This document shows positions 28,151 through 35,657 of a stretch of 64,000 nt of DNA, piece by piece. The position numbers were made by a program, and so were the translations under genes. The stretch covers positions 1 to 64,000 of the forward strand of contig JBFMCT010000009.1 of assembly GCA_040754375.1 (NCBI GenBank), in the 5' to 3' direction. Each line of letters opens with the position of its first letter. Within the stretch, counting starts at the first letter, position 1. Under the pieces are notes generated by a model. The model was not told where the DNA came from. It worked only from the letters and a program-made list of their open reading frames with translations, and did no database searches. Origin of the DNA: Actinomycetota bacterium (lineage in GTDB: Bacteria; Actinomycetota; Acidimicrobiia; Acidimicrobiales; AC-14).

Positions 28151-29560
28151 ATGGCTTCGTGCACAGGGAGACGAGCGCATGCTCACTATCGCGGGGCCGG
28201 CATCTTCGCCGCTCTGACCATCACCACGCTTCTCAGTGGCTGCGGAGAGGTCCGGAGCCAGGGTCAATCCGCGGGCCCCCACGGTTCAGCGGACAGCCAG
28301 CTAAGGGCGTCCCGACCATCCCTGATCATCCATGTCCCTGAGCCGGCGGGTGCCTGGGTCGTGACCGGCTCGCAGGTGCTACGAGCCCGAGCGGGCACGG
28401 GCCCCGCCGATGTGACGCCACCCGGCCTCCGGGGGGTCGTCGATGGTTTGGGCGTCTTCAGAGCCTTCTCGGCCCTCGATGACATGAGCGCGTGGGCCGT
28501 ACGCGTCCAGACCTTGCCGGCGGGAACGCACGAAAGTTCCACCGCGCCGCCCACATCGGGACTTCCGGCTCCCGCTCCGGCACCAACAGCCCCTGGAGGC
28601 TCCTACTCGGCCTCCGGGGGCCGGGAGGGCGGAAGTCGGTCTTTACCCACGGCGCTTCCCCCTCCTCCCCCCAACACCGGTCCGGCGGTGGTTGACACAC
28701 CGATGCCACCGACTTCGTCCGAGGTCTTGACGCATCGTACGACCGACGGTGGTGAGACCTGGTCGACCAATCGGCAGACGGTCAGCCTTGGCCGGGGCGA
28801 ATACGTCGGTGGATCTCTGGCCGTCCATCGAGCGGGAACGGCTTGGCTGATGGCGCGGGCTCAAACCAGCAGTGCCGGCAGCAGCGCTGTCCTGCTGAGG
28901 ACCAGCGACGCCGGCGCGACCTGGTCGACTTTCGCGCTCCCGGTTGCGGGGGCTATCCGCTTCTCGACTCCCTCGCATGGCTGGCTCGCCGGAGGCGCCG
29001 TCGCCAACCAGCTGTACGAGACTCACGACGGCGGCGAGACATGGGAGGCCAAGGAACTTCCCCCCGGGGCCCAGCGATCACCGGGCACGACACTGACCGG
29101 CCCGCACTTCTTCACGCCGGCATCCGGCGTGCTGCCTGTGCAACAGCAGCTTGACACCGGCGGATCGGTACTTCAGTTCTTCACCACGACCGATGCCGGG
29201 AGATCTTGGGCAGCCAAGGGAGAACCTCTCCACGTCCATCGTGGCGGCTCCATCTTTGACGGGGAGTTCTCACTGGCCTCCTTCGTCGACGAGTCGACGT
29301 GGTATGTCCTTGCGGACTCGCTGCTCGTGACGCGCGACGGGGGGGAGACCTTCTTGCCAGTCCGCTCGGACCGGGACCTGAGCAGCGTCAGCCAGATGGC
29401 TTTCCCGAGCGTCGATGACGGGTGGGTCAAGCTCACGCTGAACCCATGCTCTGGTGCTCGTGCGGACACCGATCCCCACCGTTCGGACTGTGCCAACGAG
29501 GCTCGCGTGCTTCGCACCTCCGACGGAGGCGCGAGCTGGGTGGAGCAACCCTTGAAGTGA
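28151..29560 (+). CDS. BNR/YCF48-like repeat lipoprotein
   Basis: 469 residues from ATG 28151: hydrophobic N-terminus and lipobox LLSGC, a Pro/Ser/Thr-rich region (about 130-190), then several Asp-box repeats of the type T-x-D-G-G-x-T-W (TTDGGETWSTN, TSDAGATWSTF, THDGGETWEAK, TTDAGRSWAAK, TRDGGETF, TSDGGASWVEQ). Asp-boxes mark beta-propellers of the sialidase/YCF48 type, here without visible catalytic residues. Likely surface-anchored and binding rather than enzymatic. It reads as less GC-biased than its neighbours and is flanked by direct repeats, which hints at acquisition. Confidence 0.75.
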   Translation: MASCTGRRAHAHYRGAGIFAALTITTLLSGCGEVRSQGQSAGPHGSADSQLRASRPSLIIHVPEPAGAWVVTGSQVLRARAGTGPADVTPPGLRGVVDGLGVFRAFSALDDMSAWAVRVQTLPAGTHESSTAPPTSGLPAPAPAPTAPGGSYSASGGREGGSRSLPTALPPPPPNTGPAVVDTPMPPTSSEVLTHRTTDGGETWSTNRQTVSLGRGEYVGGSLAVHRAGTAWLMARAQTSSAGSSAVLLRTSDAGATWSTFALPVAGAIRFSTPSHGWLAGGAVANQLYETHDGGETWEAKELPPGAQRSPGTTLTGPHFFTPASGVLPVQQQLDTGGSVLQFFTTTDAGRSWAAKGEPLHVHRGGSIFDGEFSLASFVDESTWYVLADSLLVTRDGGETFLPVRSDRDLSSVSQMAFPSVDDGWVKLTLNPCSGARADTDPHRSDCANEARVLRTSDGGASWVEQPLK

Positions 29561-29647
29561 CCGCGGAGGCAAGGCAACTGTCGCGGTCCTGCTCGCCGTG
29601 GCTGGGTGGGGGGAGCATCTGTGCCGAAGGGCCGGGCGCGGCGGCTG

Positions 29648-29914
29648 CTACCGGCCGGTGCGCTCTCGGTGGGCGCACCCGGGCCAGCAGCAGGGCCGGC
29701 GCTGGCCTTCCTCCAACTCCTCCCGGGCCCTGCGCACGCGGCGCTCCCGGGTGGCCTGCTGCTTGGCGTCCTCGACCCAGCAGATGAACTCGTTGCGAGC
29801 CAGAGGCGTGATGTCCTTCCACGCTCCGAGGGCGACAGGGCTGGCGATCAGGGCGTCGCGCAGGTCGTCGGGCAGCTCGTGCACAACCCCACCAGGGAGT
29901 TGAGAGGTACGCAC
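29648..29914 (-). CDS. YdeI/OmdA-like (bacteriocin-protection family) small protein
   Basis: 88 residues. The stretch VHELPDDLRDALIASPVALG, AWKDITPLARNEFICWVEDA and the closing TRERRVRRAREELEEGQRRP follow the pattern of the OmdA/YdeI domain: a short proline-led helix pair, then an Arg/Lys-rich helix. These proteins are linked to stress or bacteriocin protection, but the mechanism is unknown. Starts at GTG 29914. The cysteine-containing tail CCWPGCAHRERTG is unusual. Confidence 0.7.
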   Translation of the reverse strand: MRTSQLPGGVVHELPDDLRDALIASPVALGAWKDITPLARNEFICWVEDAKQQATRERRVRRAREELEEGQRRPCCWPGCAHRERTGR

Positions 29915-30172
29915 ATGGCCACGGTAGCGGGCCGCCGGGACCGGCGCCGGCTCGACCGCGCGTCAGTTCCAGGCGAACCAGCGGCCGTCGAAGCGCTCGC
30001 CCGACGGTGCTTGCCACTTGGCGGGCGTGACCCCGATCGAGCGGGCGGCGGCCGGGGGTGGGGCGGCCGGTGGCCGGGGCGGGTGCGGTGCGAGGTCGCG
30101 GCCCCACTTGTCGGTGTATCACCCGGTCCCGGGGCCGGCGGGGTGTCTGGGCCGTGACCCGAACCCGACCGC
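29915..30172 (-). other. Gap with a 51-codon minus-strand open frame lacking a start
   Basis: In this 258-bp gap the minus strand has an open frame between TGA 30119-30121 and TGA 29963-29965. It begins YTDKWGRDLAP and ends PAKWQAPSGERFDGRWFAWN. The composition looks protein-like, but no ATG, GTG or TTG with a ribosome-binding site precedes it. It may be the tail of a decayed gene. Nothing else is visible. Confidence 0.3.
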
Positions 30173-30898
30173 CTACCCCGGGGGCTCGGCCTCCGTGCCC
30201 CATACCACCCGCAGGCGCCAACCCCGGTCGGGGAAGCCAGCGGCGTCGGCCACCCGGGCCGACGGGGTGTTGTCGGCGGCGTGGACGTAGAGGGGCACAC
30301 CGCCGTCGGCGAGCACCGAACGGGCGGCCTGGGCCACCAGGCGGCGGGCCAGGCCCTGGCCCCGGGCGGCTTCGTCGGTGCCGACCGCCAGTTCCCGGCC
30401 CCAGTGGGTGTGGACCTTGGCCCCTACCCCGGCCAGGTAGCGACCGTCGGGGTCGAAGGCCACCAGCACCGGCCCGGCGAAGGCCCCGAGCCACTCCGGC
30501 AGTGCCCGATGGTCGGTGCCGACCCACCGGCCGACGTCGCCCAGGGGGGCCGGGCTGGATGACCACCGCAGCACGACCCAAGGGCTGACCCTTCCGAAGG
30601 CCGAGCCCACGGCCGCCAGGTCTTCGTCGAGGGCACCCGGGCGGCCCGACGTAACCACCGGCGCGATGGCGCCCGCGAGGTCGGGCCGCACCGACACCAT
30701 CGTGCCCCGGGGGGAGCGCACGGCCACCACCGGTACGGCCCCCCCGTCCCACGCGGGCTCGGCCCGCCCCGGCCAGCTGACGACGTCGACCGGGCGCCGG
30801 GGTGGCCACAGTCCGAGGTACATCGCCAGGTGAAAGCCCAGAGCAGCCGGCACTCGGTCCTCCGAAGCGCCACCCCGAGCCCGGGCCTCGACCGTCAC
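30173..30898 (-). CDS. GNAT-family N-acetyltransferase
   Basis: About 241 residues. The C-terminal half holds a GNAT core: VLVAFDPDGRYLAGVGAKV, ELAVGTDEAARGQGLARRL with the acetyl-CoA loop (ARGQGLARR), then VPLYVHAADNTPSARVADAA and a final GWRLRVVWG strand. The N-terminal half is a separate, less conserved region that may be a degenerate second GNAT fold. GTG 30898 is preferred; a TTG at 30961 would add 21 residues. A remnant of a similar 3' end lies 2.2 kb to the left. Confidence 0.75.
   Translation of the reverse strand: MTVEARARGGASEDRVPAALGFHLAMYLGLWPPRRPVDVVSWPGRAEPAWDGGAVPVVAVRSPRGTMVSVRPDLAGAIAPVVTSGRPGALDEDLAAVGSAFGRVSPWVVLRWSSSPAPLGDVGRWVGTDHRALPEWLGAFAGPVLVAFDPDGRYLAGVGAKVHTHWGRELAVGTDEAARGQGLARRLVAQAARSVLADGGVPLYVHAADNTPSARVADAAGFPDRGWRLRVVWGTEAEPPG
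30193..30226. repeat. 34-bp direct repeat, right copy (within GNAT 3' end)
   Basis: Partner of the repeat at 27998-28031 (32 of 34 bases identical, same orientation). It encodes the last strand of the intact acetyltransferase. Confidence 0.7.
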
Positions 30899-31023
30899 GG
30901 AGGGAAGCTCAGCGGGCTCGTAGCCCGCGGTCGGGCGTGTGCACCTCGTCCACGGGGCCAAGGTAGTGCCGGACGGACGGTCCCACCGCCCGCCACGCCC
31001 AGGGGCCCCGGTACCATCCGGCC

Positions 31024-31646
31024 ATGGGCGTGAACATCCGCAAGCACCGCCTGCCTTACCTGGGCGAGCGCTACGACCTCGATGTCGGTCGAGGCACGAC
31101 GCTGGCGGTGGTGGTCCAGCGGGACGGGAGCCGGGCCATCTCGGTCCTGTCGGGTGGTTCCGACGAACCTGTGGTCAGCGTCCCGCTGACGCACGAACAG
31201 AGTGTCGCGGTGGCTGCCCTGTTGACGGGGGCCCGGTTCTCGATCGTGTCCAACGAGACCGACGTGGAGGGCGAGGTGGAGGGTGACGTGGACGTCCAGA
31301 CCGTGGAGGTGGGGCCGTCGTCGCCGGCCGCCGGCCGGCTGGTGCGCGACATCCCCCTCCCGGCCGGGTGCGACGCCGCCGTCCCAGTGCCTCCACGGTC
31401 AAGGTTTGCCTCGTTTCTCGCCCTACCTTCGGTTGGTCCTGGCCAACTCACCCGCGGTCGACACCTCTTGGGGTCAAGCGAGAAACGAGGCAAACCTTTC
31501 CTGATGAGGCACTGGCCGTCATCCGGGACAGCACGCCCGAACTGGTCGAGGACGATGACCGTGAACCGGCCCGGGTGGGCGACCGCCTCGTGGTGGCTGC
31601 CCGGCGGGACCGCATCGGTGAGGTGGTCAGGTTCCTGGCGGGCTGA
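31024..31646 (+). pseudogene. KhtT/TrkA-C-like antiporter regulatory subunit, interrupted by a miniature element
   Basis: The 5' part (codons 1-120, to 31383) encodes MGVNIRKHRLPYLGERYDLD, a KhtT-type N-domain, and then the start of a TrkA_C domain (SSPAAGRLVRDIPLPAG). The 3' part (31521-31646) encodes IRDSTPELVEDDDREPARV and a typical GDRLVVAARRDRIGEVV end. Between them sits a 132-bp inverted-repeat element plus one 5-bp target duplication (137 bp, not a multiple of three). Removing exactly 31384-31520 restores a perfect 161-residue reading frame with stop. So the gene was intact and is now frameshifted; the read-through product has an unrelated tail. Such subunits gate CPA-type K+/H+ antiporters, and one is encoded convergently next door. 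Confidence 0.88.
31384..31515. mobile_element. 132-bp miniature inverted-repeat element (MITE-like) with 5-bp target duplication
   Basis: Arms of 38 nt at each end: an outer 10-bp match (CCAGTGCCTC at 31384-31393 versus its complement at 31506-31515), 7 unmatched bases, and an inner perfect 21-bp match (31401-31421 versus 31478-31498, starting AAGGTTTGCC). The element is flanked on both sides by CCGTC (31379-31383 and 31516-31520). It is too small to encode a transposase, so it must be mobilised in trans. Arms of 38 nt and a 5-bp duplication recall Tn3-derived miniature elements, but the ends lack the usual GGGG, so the family is open. Confidence 0.88.
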
Positions 31647-33129
31647 GGTCCGAGCCGTCCGGGGGGCCGGTCCCGCCTTCGACGGCGGCCCGGGTGGGCG
31701 GCAGGGCCTCAGCGTCGGCCAGCACCAGCACGGAGTCCCCGGGCTCGAGCACGGTCGCCCCCTGGGGTACCAGGTAGACCCCCGCCCGGGTCACCAGCAC
31801 GATCAGGGCCCCGGGCGGCAGGCGCAGGTCGACGAGCTGGCGGCCGGCGGCGGCCGCACCCTGGGCCACCGTGAGCTGGTGGAGGTTGGCCCCCTGGCCG
31901 TCGTCGGCGCCCACGAACTCCAAGGCGGGCGGCCGGTGCGGGGCCAGCGGGGCGTCCACGCCCAGCCACCGGGCCACGACCGGGATCGTGGTGCCCTGCA
32001 CGAGCACGGAGGTGAGCACGATGAAGAACACGACGTTGAAGATGAGCTCGGCCTCGGCGATGCCCTCGACCAGGGGGAAGGTCGCCAGGATGACCGGCAC
32101 CGCGCCTCGGAGGCCGACCCAGGAGACCATGGCCACCTGGCGTACGGGTAGGCGGGCCAGCAGCAGGACGGCGAAGGCGGCCACCGGGCGGGCCACCAGC
32201 ACCAGCACGGCTGAGATCAGCAGGGCCCGGGGGGCCACGGGGAGAAGCTCGGACGGGAACACCAGCAGGCCCAGGACCAGGAACATCGTGATCTGCATCA
32301 GCCACGCCAGCCCGTCGGAGAAGCGGACGAGGCTGCGCTGGTGCAAGAACGTGGCGTTGCCCATCACGATGCCGGCCACGTAGACCGCCAGGAACCCGCT
32401 CCCGCCCAGCACGGCGGCCGTGCCGTAGGTCAGCAGCACGACCGCTATGAGCAGCACGGGGTAGAGGCCCTCGTAGCCCAGCCGCAGGCGGTTCACGGCC
32501 GCCACCGAGGCCCGGGCCAGCAGGTAGCCCACGGCCCCGCCCACGGCCATCTGCATCACGAACACGGGGACGAGGTCGAAGACGCCGGTGCCAGGCTGGG
32601 TGACGACCTCGATGAAGGCCAGGGTCAGGAAGACAGCCATGGGGTCGTTGCTGCCCGACTCGAGCTCGAGGAGGGGCCGCAGCCGGTCCTTCAGCCCGAC
32701 GCTCTGGGACCTCAGGATCGAAAAGACGGCGGCCGCGTCCGTGGAGGAGATGATCGCCCCCAGGAGGAGCCCTACGGCCCAGGGGATGTCGAGCACGACG
32801 CTGGCCAGGGTTCCGGCCACGCAGGCGGTGGCCAGCACGCCGACGGTGGCCAGCGCGATCCCCGGCCCGAGTACGGGACGCACGTCGGCCCACCGGGTGT
32901 CGAGCCCGCCCGAGAAGAGGATGAAGGCGAGGGCGACCACGCCCACCATCTGGGCCAGTTCGTAGTCCTCGAAGTCGATGCCGCCCAGCCCGTCGGAGCC
33001 GGCCAGCATGCCGATGCCCATGAACAGCAAGAGAGCGGGCACCCCGAGACGGCCCGCGACCTTGCTGGCCAACACCCCCAGGACGAGCATCGAGGAGGCG
33101 ACGAGAAGGGCGAGGGCGAAGTCGTCCAC
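31627..33129 (-). CDS. Cation:proton antiporter, NhaP2/CPA1-like with C-terminal RCK_C domain
   Basis: 500 residues: about twelve membrane helices with the CPA signatures LGAIISSTDAAAVFSILRSQ (the conserved Asp), ELESGSNDPMAVFLTLAFIE and SWVGLRGAVPVILATF. From about residue 410 there is a cytosolic TrkA_C/RCK_C domain (AAGRQLVDLRLPPGALIVLV and PGDSVLVLADAEAL). This matches potassium/proton antiporters of the NhaP2 type. It ends 19 bp inside the broken KhtT-like gene from the opposite strand, so loss of that subunit may have changed its control. Confidence 0.9.
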   Translation of the reverse strand: MDDFALALLVASSMLVLGVLASKVAGRLGVPALLLFMGIGMLAGSDGLGGIDFEDYELAQMVGVVALAFILFSGGLDTRWADVRPVLGPGIALATVGVLATACVAGTLASVVLDIPWAVGLLLGAIISSTDAAAVFSILRSQSVGLKDRLRPLLELESGSNDPMAVFLTLAFIEVVTQPGTGVFDLVPVFVMQMAVGGAVGYLLARASVAAVNRLRLGYEGLYPVLLIAVVLLTYGTAAVLGGSGFLAVYVAGIVMGNATFLHQRSLVRFSDGLAWLMQITMFLVLGLLVFPSELLPVAPRALLISAVLVLVARPVAAFAVLLLARLPVRQVAMVSWVGLRGAVPVILATFPLVEGIAEAELIFNVVFFIVLTSVLVQGTTIPVVARWLGVDAPLAPHRPPALEFVGADDGQGANLHQLTVAQGAAAAGRQLVDLRLPPGALIVLVTRAGVYLVPQGATVLEPGDSVLVLADAEALPPTRAAVEGGTGPPDGSDLSPPGT

Positions 33130-33264
33130 GCCTCATCATGGCCTCCTTGGGGGCCAGTTCTGCCACAGAGGGTACGCGGGTTGGGTACTTTCGGCGGGCG
33201 TGAGGCGCAGGAGGACCGAGGGCCCGTGTGAGACGGGCCAGGCCCGGACGAGGTCTTAGCGGCA

Positions 33265-34698
33265 GTGGACTTCGTCATGGACTCGATCTCCTCGCTGGGG
33301 GGACCGGTCGCCTATCTGGTGGTGGGCGTGCTGGCCGCCCTGGAGACGGCCGCCTTCGTCGGCCTCGTGGTTCCCGGTGAGCTGGCCATGGTGATCGGGG
33401 GCTACCTGGCCTTCGACGGGCGGGCTGGGCTGTGGCCCATGGTCGTGGTGGCGACCGTGGGGGCGGTCGTGGGCAACTCCGTCGGCTATGAGATCGGTCG
33501 CCGCATCGGCCCGTCGATCATGCGTAGTCGCTTCGGGCGCCGGGTGGGCGAGGAGCGCTGGCAGCGGGCGCAGGCCTACCTCGTCACCCGTGGTGGGCGG
33601 GCGGTGTTCTTCGGGAGGTTCGTGGGGGTGCTGCGGGCGCTCGTCCCCGCTCTGGCCGGCGCGTCGCGCATGCGCTACCGCAAGTTCCTCCTGTGGAGCG
33701 TCCTGGGCGCCATGCTGTGGGCCCCGACGTTCGTCCTGCTCGGTTACGTGGCTGGCCGCTCCTACCGGCGGGTCGAGCACATCGCCGGCCAGGCAGGCTG
33801 GGTCGTGCTGGGCCTCGCTCTGACGGTCGGTCTGGTCCTGGCCATCGGCCACTGGGTCTCCAACCATCCTGAGCGGGTCAGGGCCTTCGCCGACCGCCAA
33901 CTCGCCCGGCCCCTACCGGCCCGTCTCAGCCGGCGCTTGCGGGCTCCGCTGGTCTTCGCCGCCGGGCGGCTGCGGCCCGGGCAGGTCCTGGGGCTGGCAC
34001 TGACCTTGCAACTGGCCGCCGTGGGCCTGGCCGCGTGGGCCTTCGGCTCGCTCGTGCAGGACGTCTTGAGGGGCCGCGGTGTGGCCACCATCGACGGACC
34101 GGTCACCCGGGCCATCGCCGAGCGGCGCGTGGACTGGCTGACCTCGGCCATGTCGGCTTTCAGCGACCTGGGGGCGGTGGCCGTCCTGGTGGTGGCCACG
34201 GCCGCTGTGGGGCTGGTGGCTTGGCGCCTGACCCGGAGCTGGGTGCCCCTGATCGTGATGACCACCGCCCTGGTCGGGGCCGTGGCCCTGACCGACGTGG
34301 TCCGCCCCCTGGTGGGCCGCGAGCGGCCGCCCGTGCTGGCCCTGGTGGCATCGGGGGGCTTCGCCTTCCCCTCCGACCACGCGACCCAGGCAGTGGCTGT
34401 CTACGGCGCCCTGGCTTACCTGGCGGCCGGTTGGATCCGGTCGTGGTCGGCGAAGGTGGCCGTCTGGACCGTGAGCGGCGTCCTCGTCCTGCTCATCGGG
34501 TTCTCCCGGGTGTACATGGGTGCCCACTGGGCCACCGACGTGCTTGGCGGCTACGCCCTCGGCGCACTGTGGCTGGCCTCCGTGCTGGTCACCATCAGTG
34601 CCGTACAGGGCATCTGGCGGCGTGGCACCTCGGCTCTGCCGGGCACCCAGCCGGGTGCGGCGCGGGAAGGTACCCCGGCCGACCGCGACGTCGCCTGA
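33265..34698 (+). CDS. DedA (VTT) - PAP2 phosphatase fusion
   Basis: 477 residues. The N-terminal half (1-200) is a DedA/SNARE-associated domain: ETAAFVGLVVPGELAMVIGG, VGNSVGYEIGRRIGP, and GGRAVFFGRFVGVLRALVPA with the conserved Arg residues. The C-terminal half (about 225-450) is a PAP2 domain with REREPP-like VGRERPPV, FPSDHATQ and SRVYMGAHWATDVLGG. PSDH in place of PSGH is seen in undecaprenyl-pyrophosphate phosphatases. DedA proteins recycle undecaprenyl phosphate across the membrane, so fusing flippase-type and phosphatase domains makes sense for lipid carrier recycling (inference). GTG 33265 or ATG 33277 may be the start. Confidence 0.88.
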   Translation: MDFVMDSISSLGGPVAYLVVGVLAALETAAFVGLVVPGELAMVIGGYLAFDGRAGLWPMVVVATVGAVVGNSVGYEIGRRIGPSIMRSRFGRRVGEERWQRAQAYLVTRGGRAVFFGRFVGVLRALVPALAGASRMRYRKFLLWSVLGAMLWAPTFVLLGYVAGRSYRRVEHIAGQAGWVVLGLALTVGLVLAIGHWVSNHPERVRAFADRQLARPLPARLSRRLRAPLVFAAGRLRPGQVLGLALTLQLAAVGLAAWAFGSLVQDVLRGRGVATIDGPVTRAIAERRVDWLTSAMSAFSDLGAVAVLVVATAAVGLVAWRLTRSWVPLIVMTTALVGAVALTDVVRPLVGRERPPVLALVASGGFAFPSDHATQAVAVYGALAYLAAGWIRSWSAKVAVWTVSGVLVLLIGFSRVYMGAHWATDVLGGYALGALWLASVLVTISAVQGIWRRGTSALPGTQPGAAREGTPADRDVA

Positions 34699-34780
34699 AC
34701 CACGCCACTGGGCACGCAGCCCTGCCCTCGGACGTTGGCCGGCGGACGCCAGGCCGGCCGGCGGCCTAGCGTCAGTGGTG

Positions 34781-35638
34781 ATGGGCGGGATCTTCATCAG
34801 CTACCGCCGGGACGACACCGCCGGGCACGCCGGGCGGCTGTGTGACCGCCTCCGGGCCCACTTCGGGCGTGAGCAGGTCTTCATGGACCTCGACACCATC
34901 CCGCCTGGGCGCGACTTCGTGGACGCCATCGAGCAGGCGGTGGCCGCCTGTGACGCACTGGTGGTGCTGATCGGGCGCGACTGGCTGGCGGCCTCCCACC
35001 CCGACGGGGGCCGGCGCCTCGACGACCCCGAGGACTTCGTGCGCCTGGAGGTGGCGGCTGCCCTGCGCCGGGGGACGCTGGTCATCCCTGTGCTCGTCGA
35101 GGGGGCGCGGATGCCCTCGTCGCGCGACCTGCCCGAGGACATCGCCCGCCTGGCTCGCCACAACGCCCTCGAGGTCAGCGACGGCCGCTGGGACTACGAC
35201 ACCGACCGTCTGGTGGCCGCCCTGAGCCCGGCGGTCGGCGCCGCCGCACCGTCCGGAGGGCCGCCCCCGCCCGCTCCCGGCCCCACCGAGCCGGCGCCCG
35301 CGGCCTCGCGTGCGGGCCCGCCAGGGCTGGCCGAGGCCCTGCCCGGGACGTGGAGCGTCCAGCTCCAGCACCCGGCTGTCGGGACCGGCCAGGGCTCGCT
35401 CGTCATCGACGCCGGTGGGGTGTTCCAGGGCCAGATGGCCAGTCCCATGGGGGTGTGGGCCGTCAGCGGCCAGTGGCAGCTCGTGGGGCCGGCCCACCTC
35501 CAGATGGCCGGCACCCAGCACAACGGCATGGCCGTGCTGCCCTACCAGGTGTTCATCCAGTTCGGCACCGTCGAGCGGGACCGGCTCATGGGGACGACGT
35601 CGGCGGGCGAGACGGCCTTGTTCGTCCGTACCACCTGA
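34781..35638 (+). CDS. TIR-domain protein with a C-terminal beta-rich domain
   Basis: 285 residues. Residues 1-135 form a TIR domain: GGIFISYRRDDTAGHAGRL, QVFMDLDTIPPGRDFVDAIE and ACDALVVLIGRDWLA. After a Pro/Ala linker (about 148-180) comes a C-terminal domain starting LPGTWSVQLQHPAV with G-V-F-Q-G-Q and WAVSGQWQLVGP strands, resembling a small beta-barrel or lipocalin-like binding fold. Bacterial TIR domains are often NAD-cleaving defence effectors or scaffolds. It converges on a second TIR gene 19 bp away. ATG 34781 chosen; GTG 34778 is possible. Confidence 0.8.
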   Translation: MGGIFISYRRDDTAGHAGRLCDRLRAHFGREQVFMDLDTIPPGRDFVDAIEQAVAACDALVVLIGRDWLAASHPDGGRRLDDPEDFVRLEVAAALRRGTLVIPVLVEGARMPSSRDLPEDIARLARHNALEVSDGRWDYDTDRLVAALSPAVGAAAPSGGPPPPAPGPTEPAPAASRAGPPGLAEALPGTWSVQLQHPAVGTGQGSLVIDAGGVFQGQMASPMGVWAVSGQWQLVGPAHLQMAGTQHNGMAVLPYQVFIQFGTVERDRLMGTTSAGETALFVRTT

Positions 35639-35657
35639 ACCGGCCTGGCCGGGGATC

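Noticed and set aside
29963-30175. In-frame TGA at 30119 as a selenocysteine codon, since selA/selB are present
   Set aside because: No start codon upstream, no similarity to known selenoproteins and no recognisable SECIS hairpin after the TGA.
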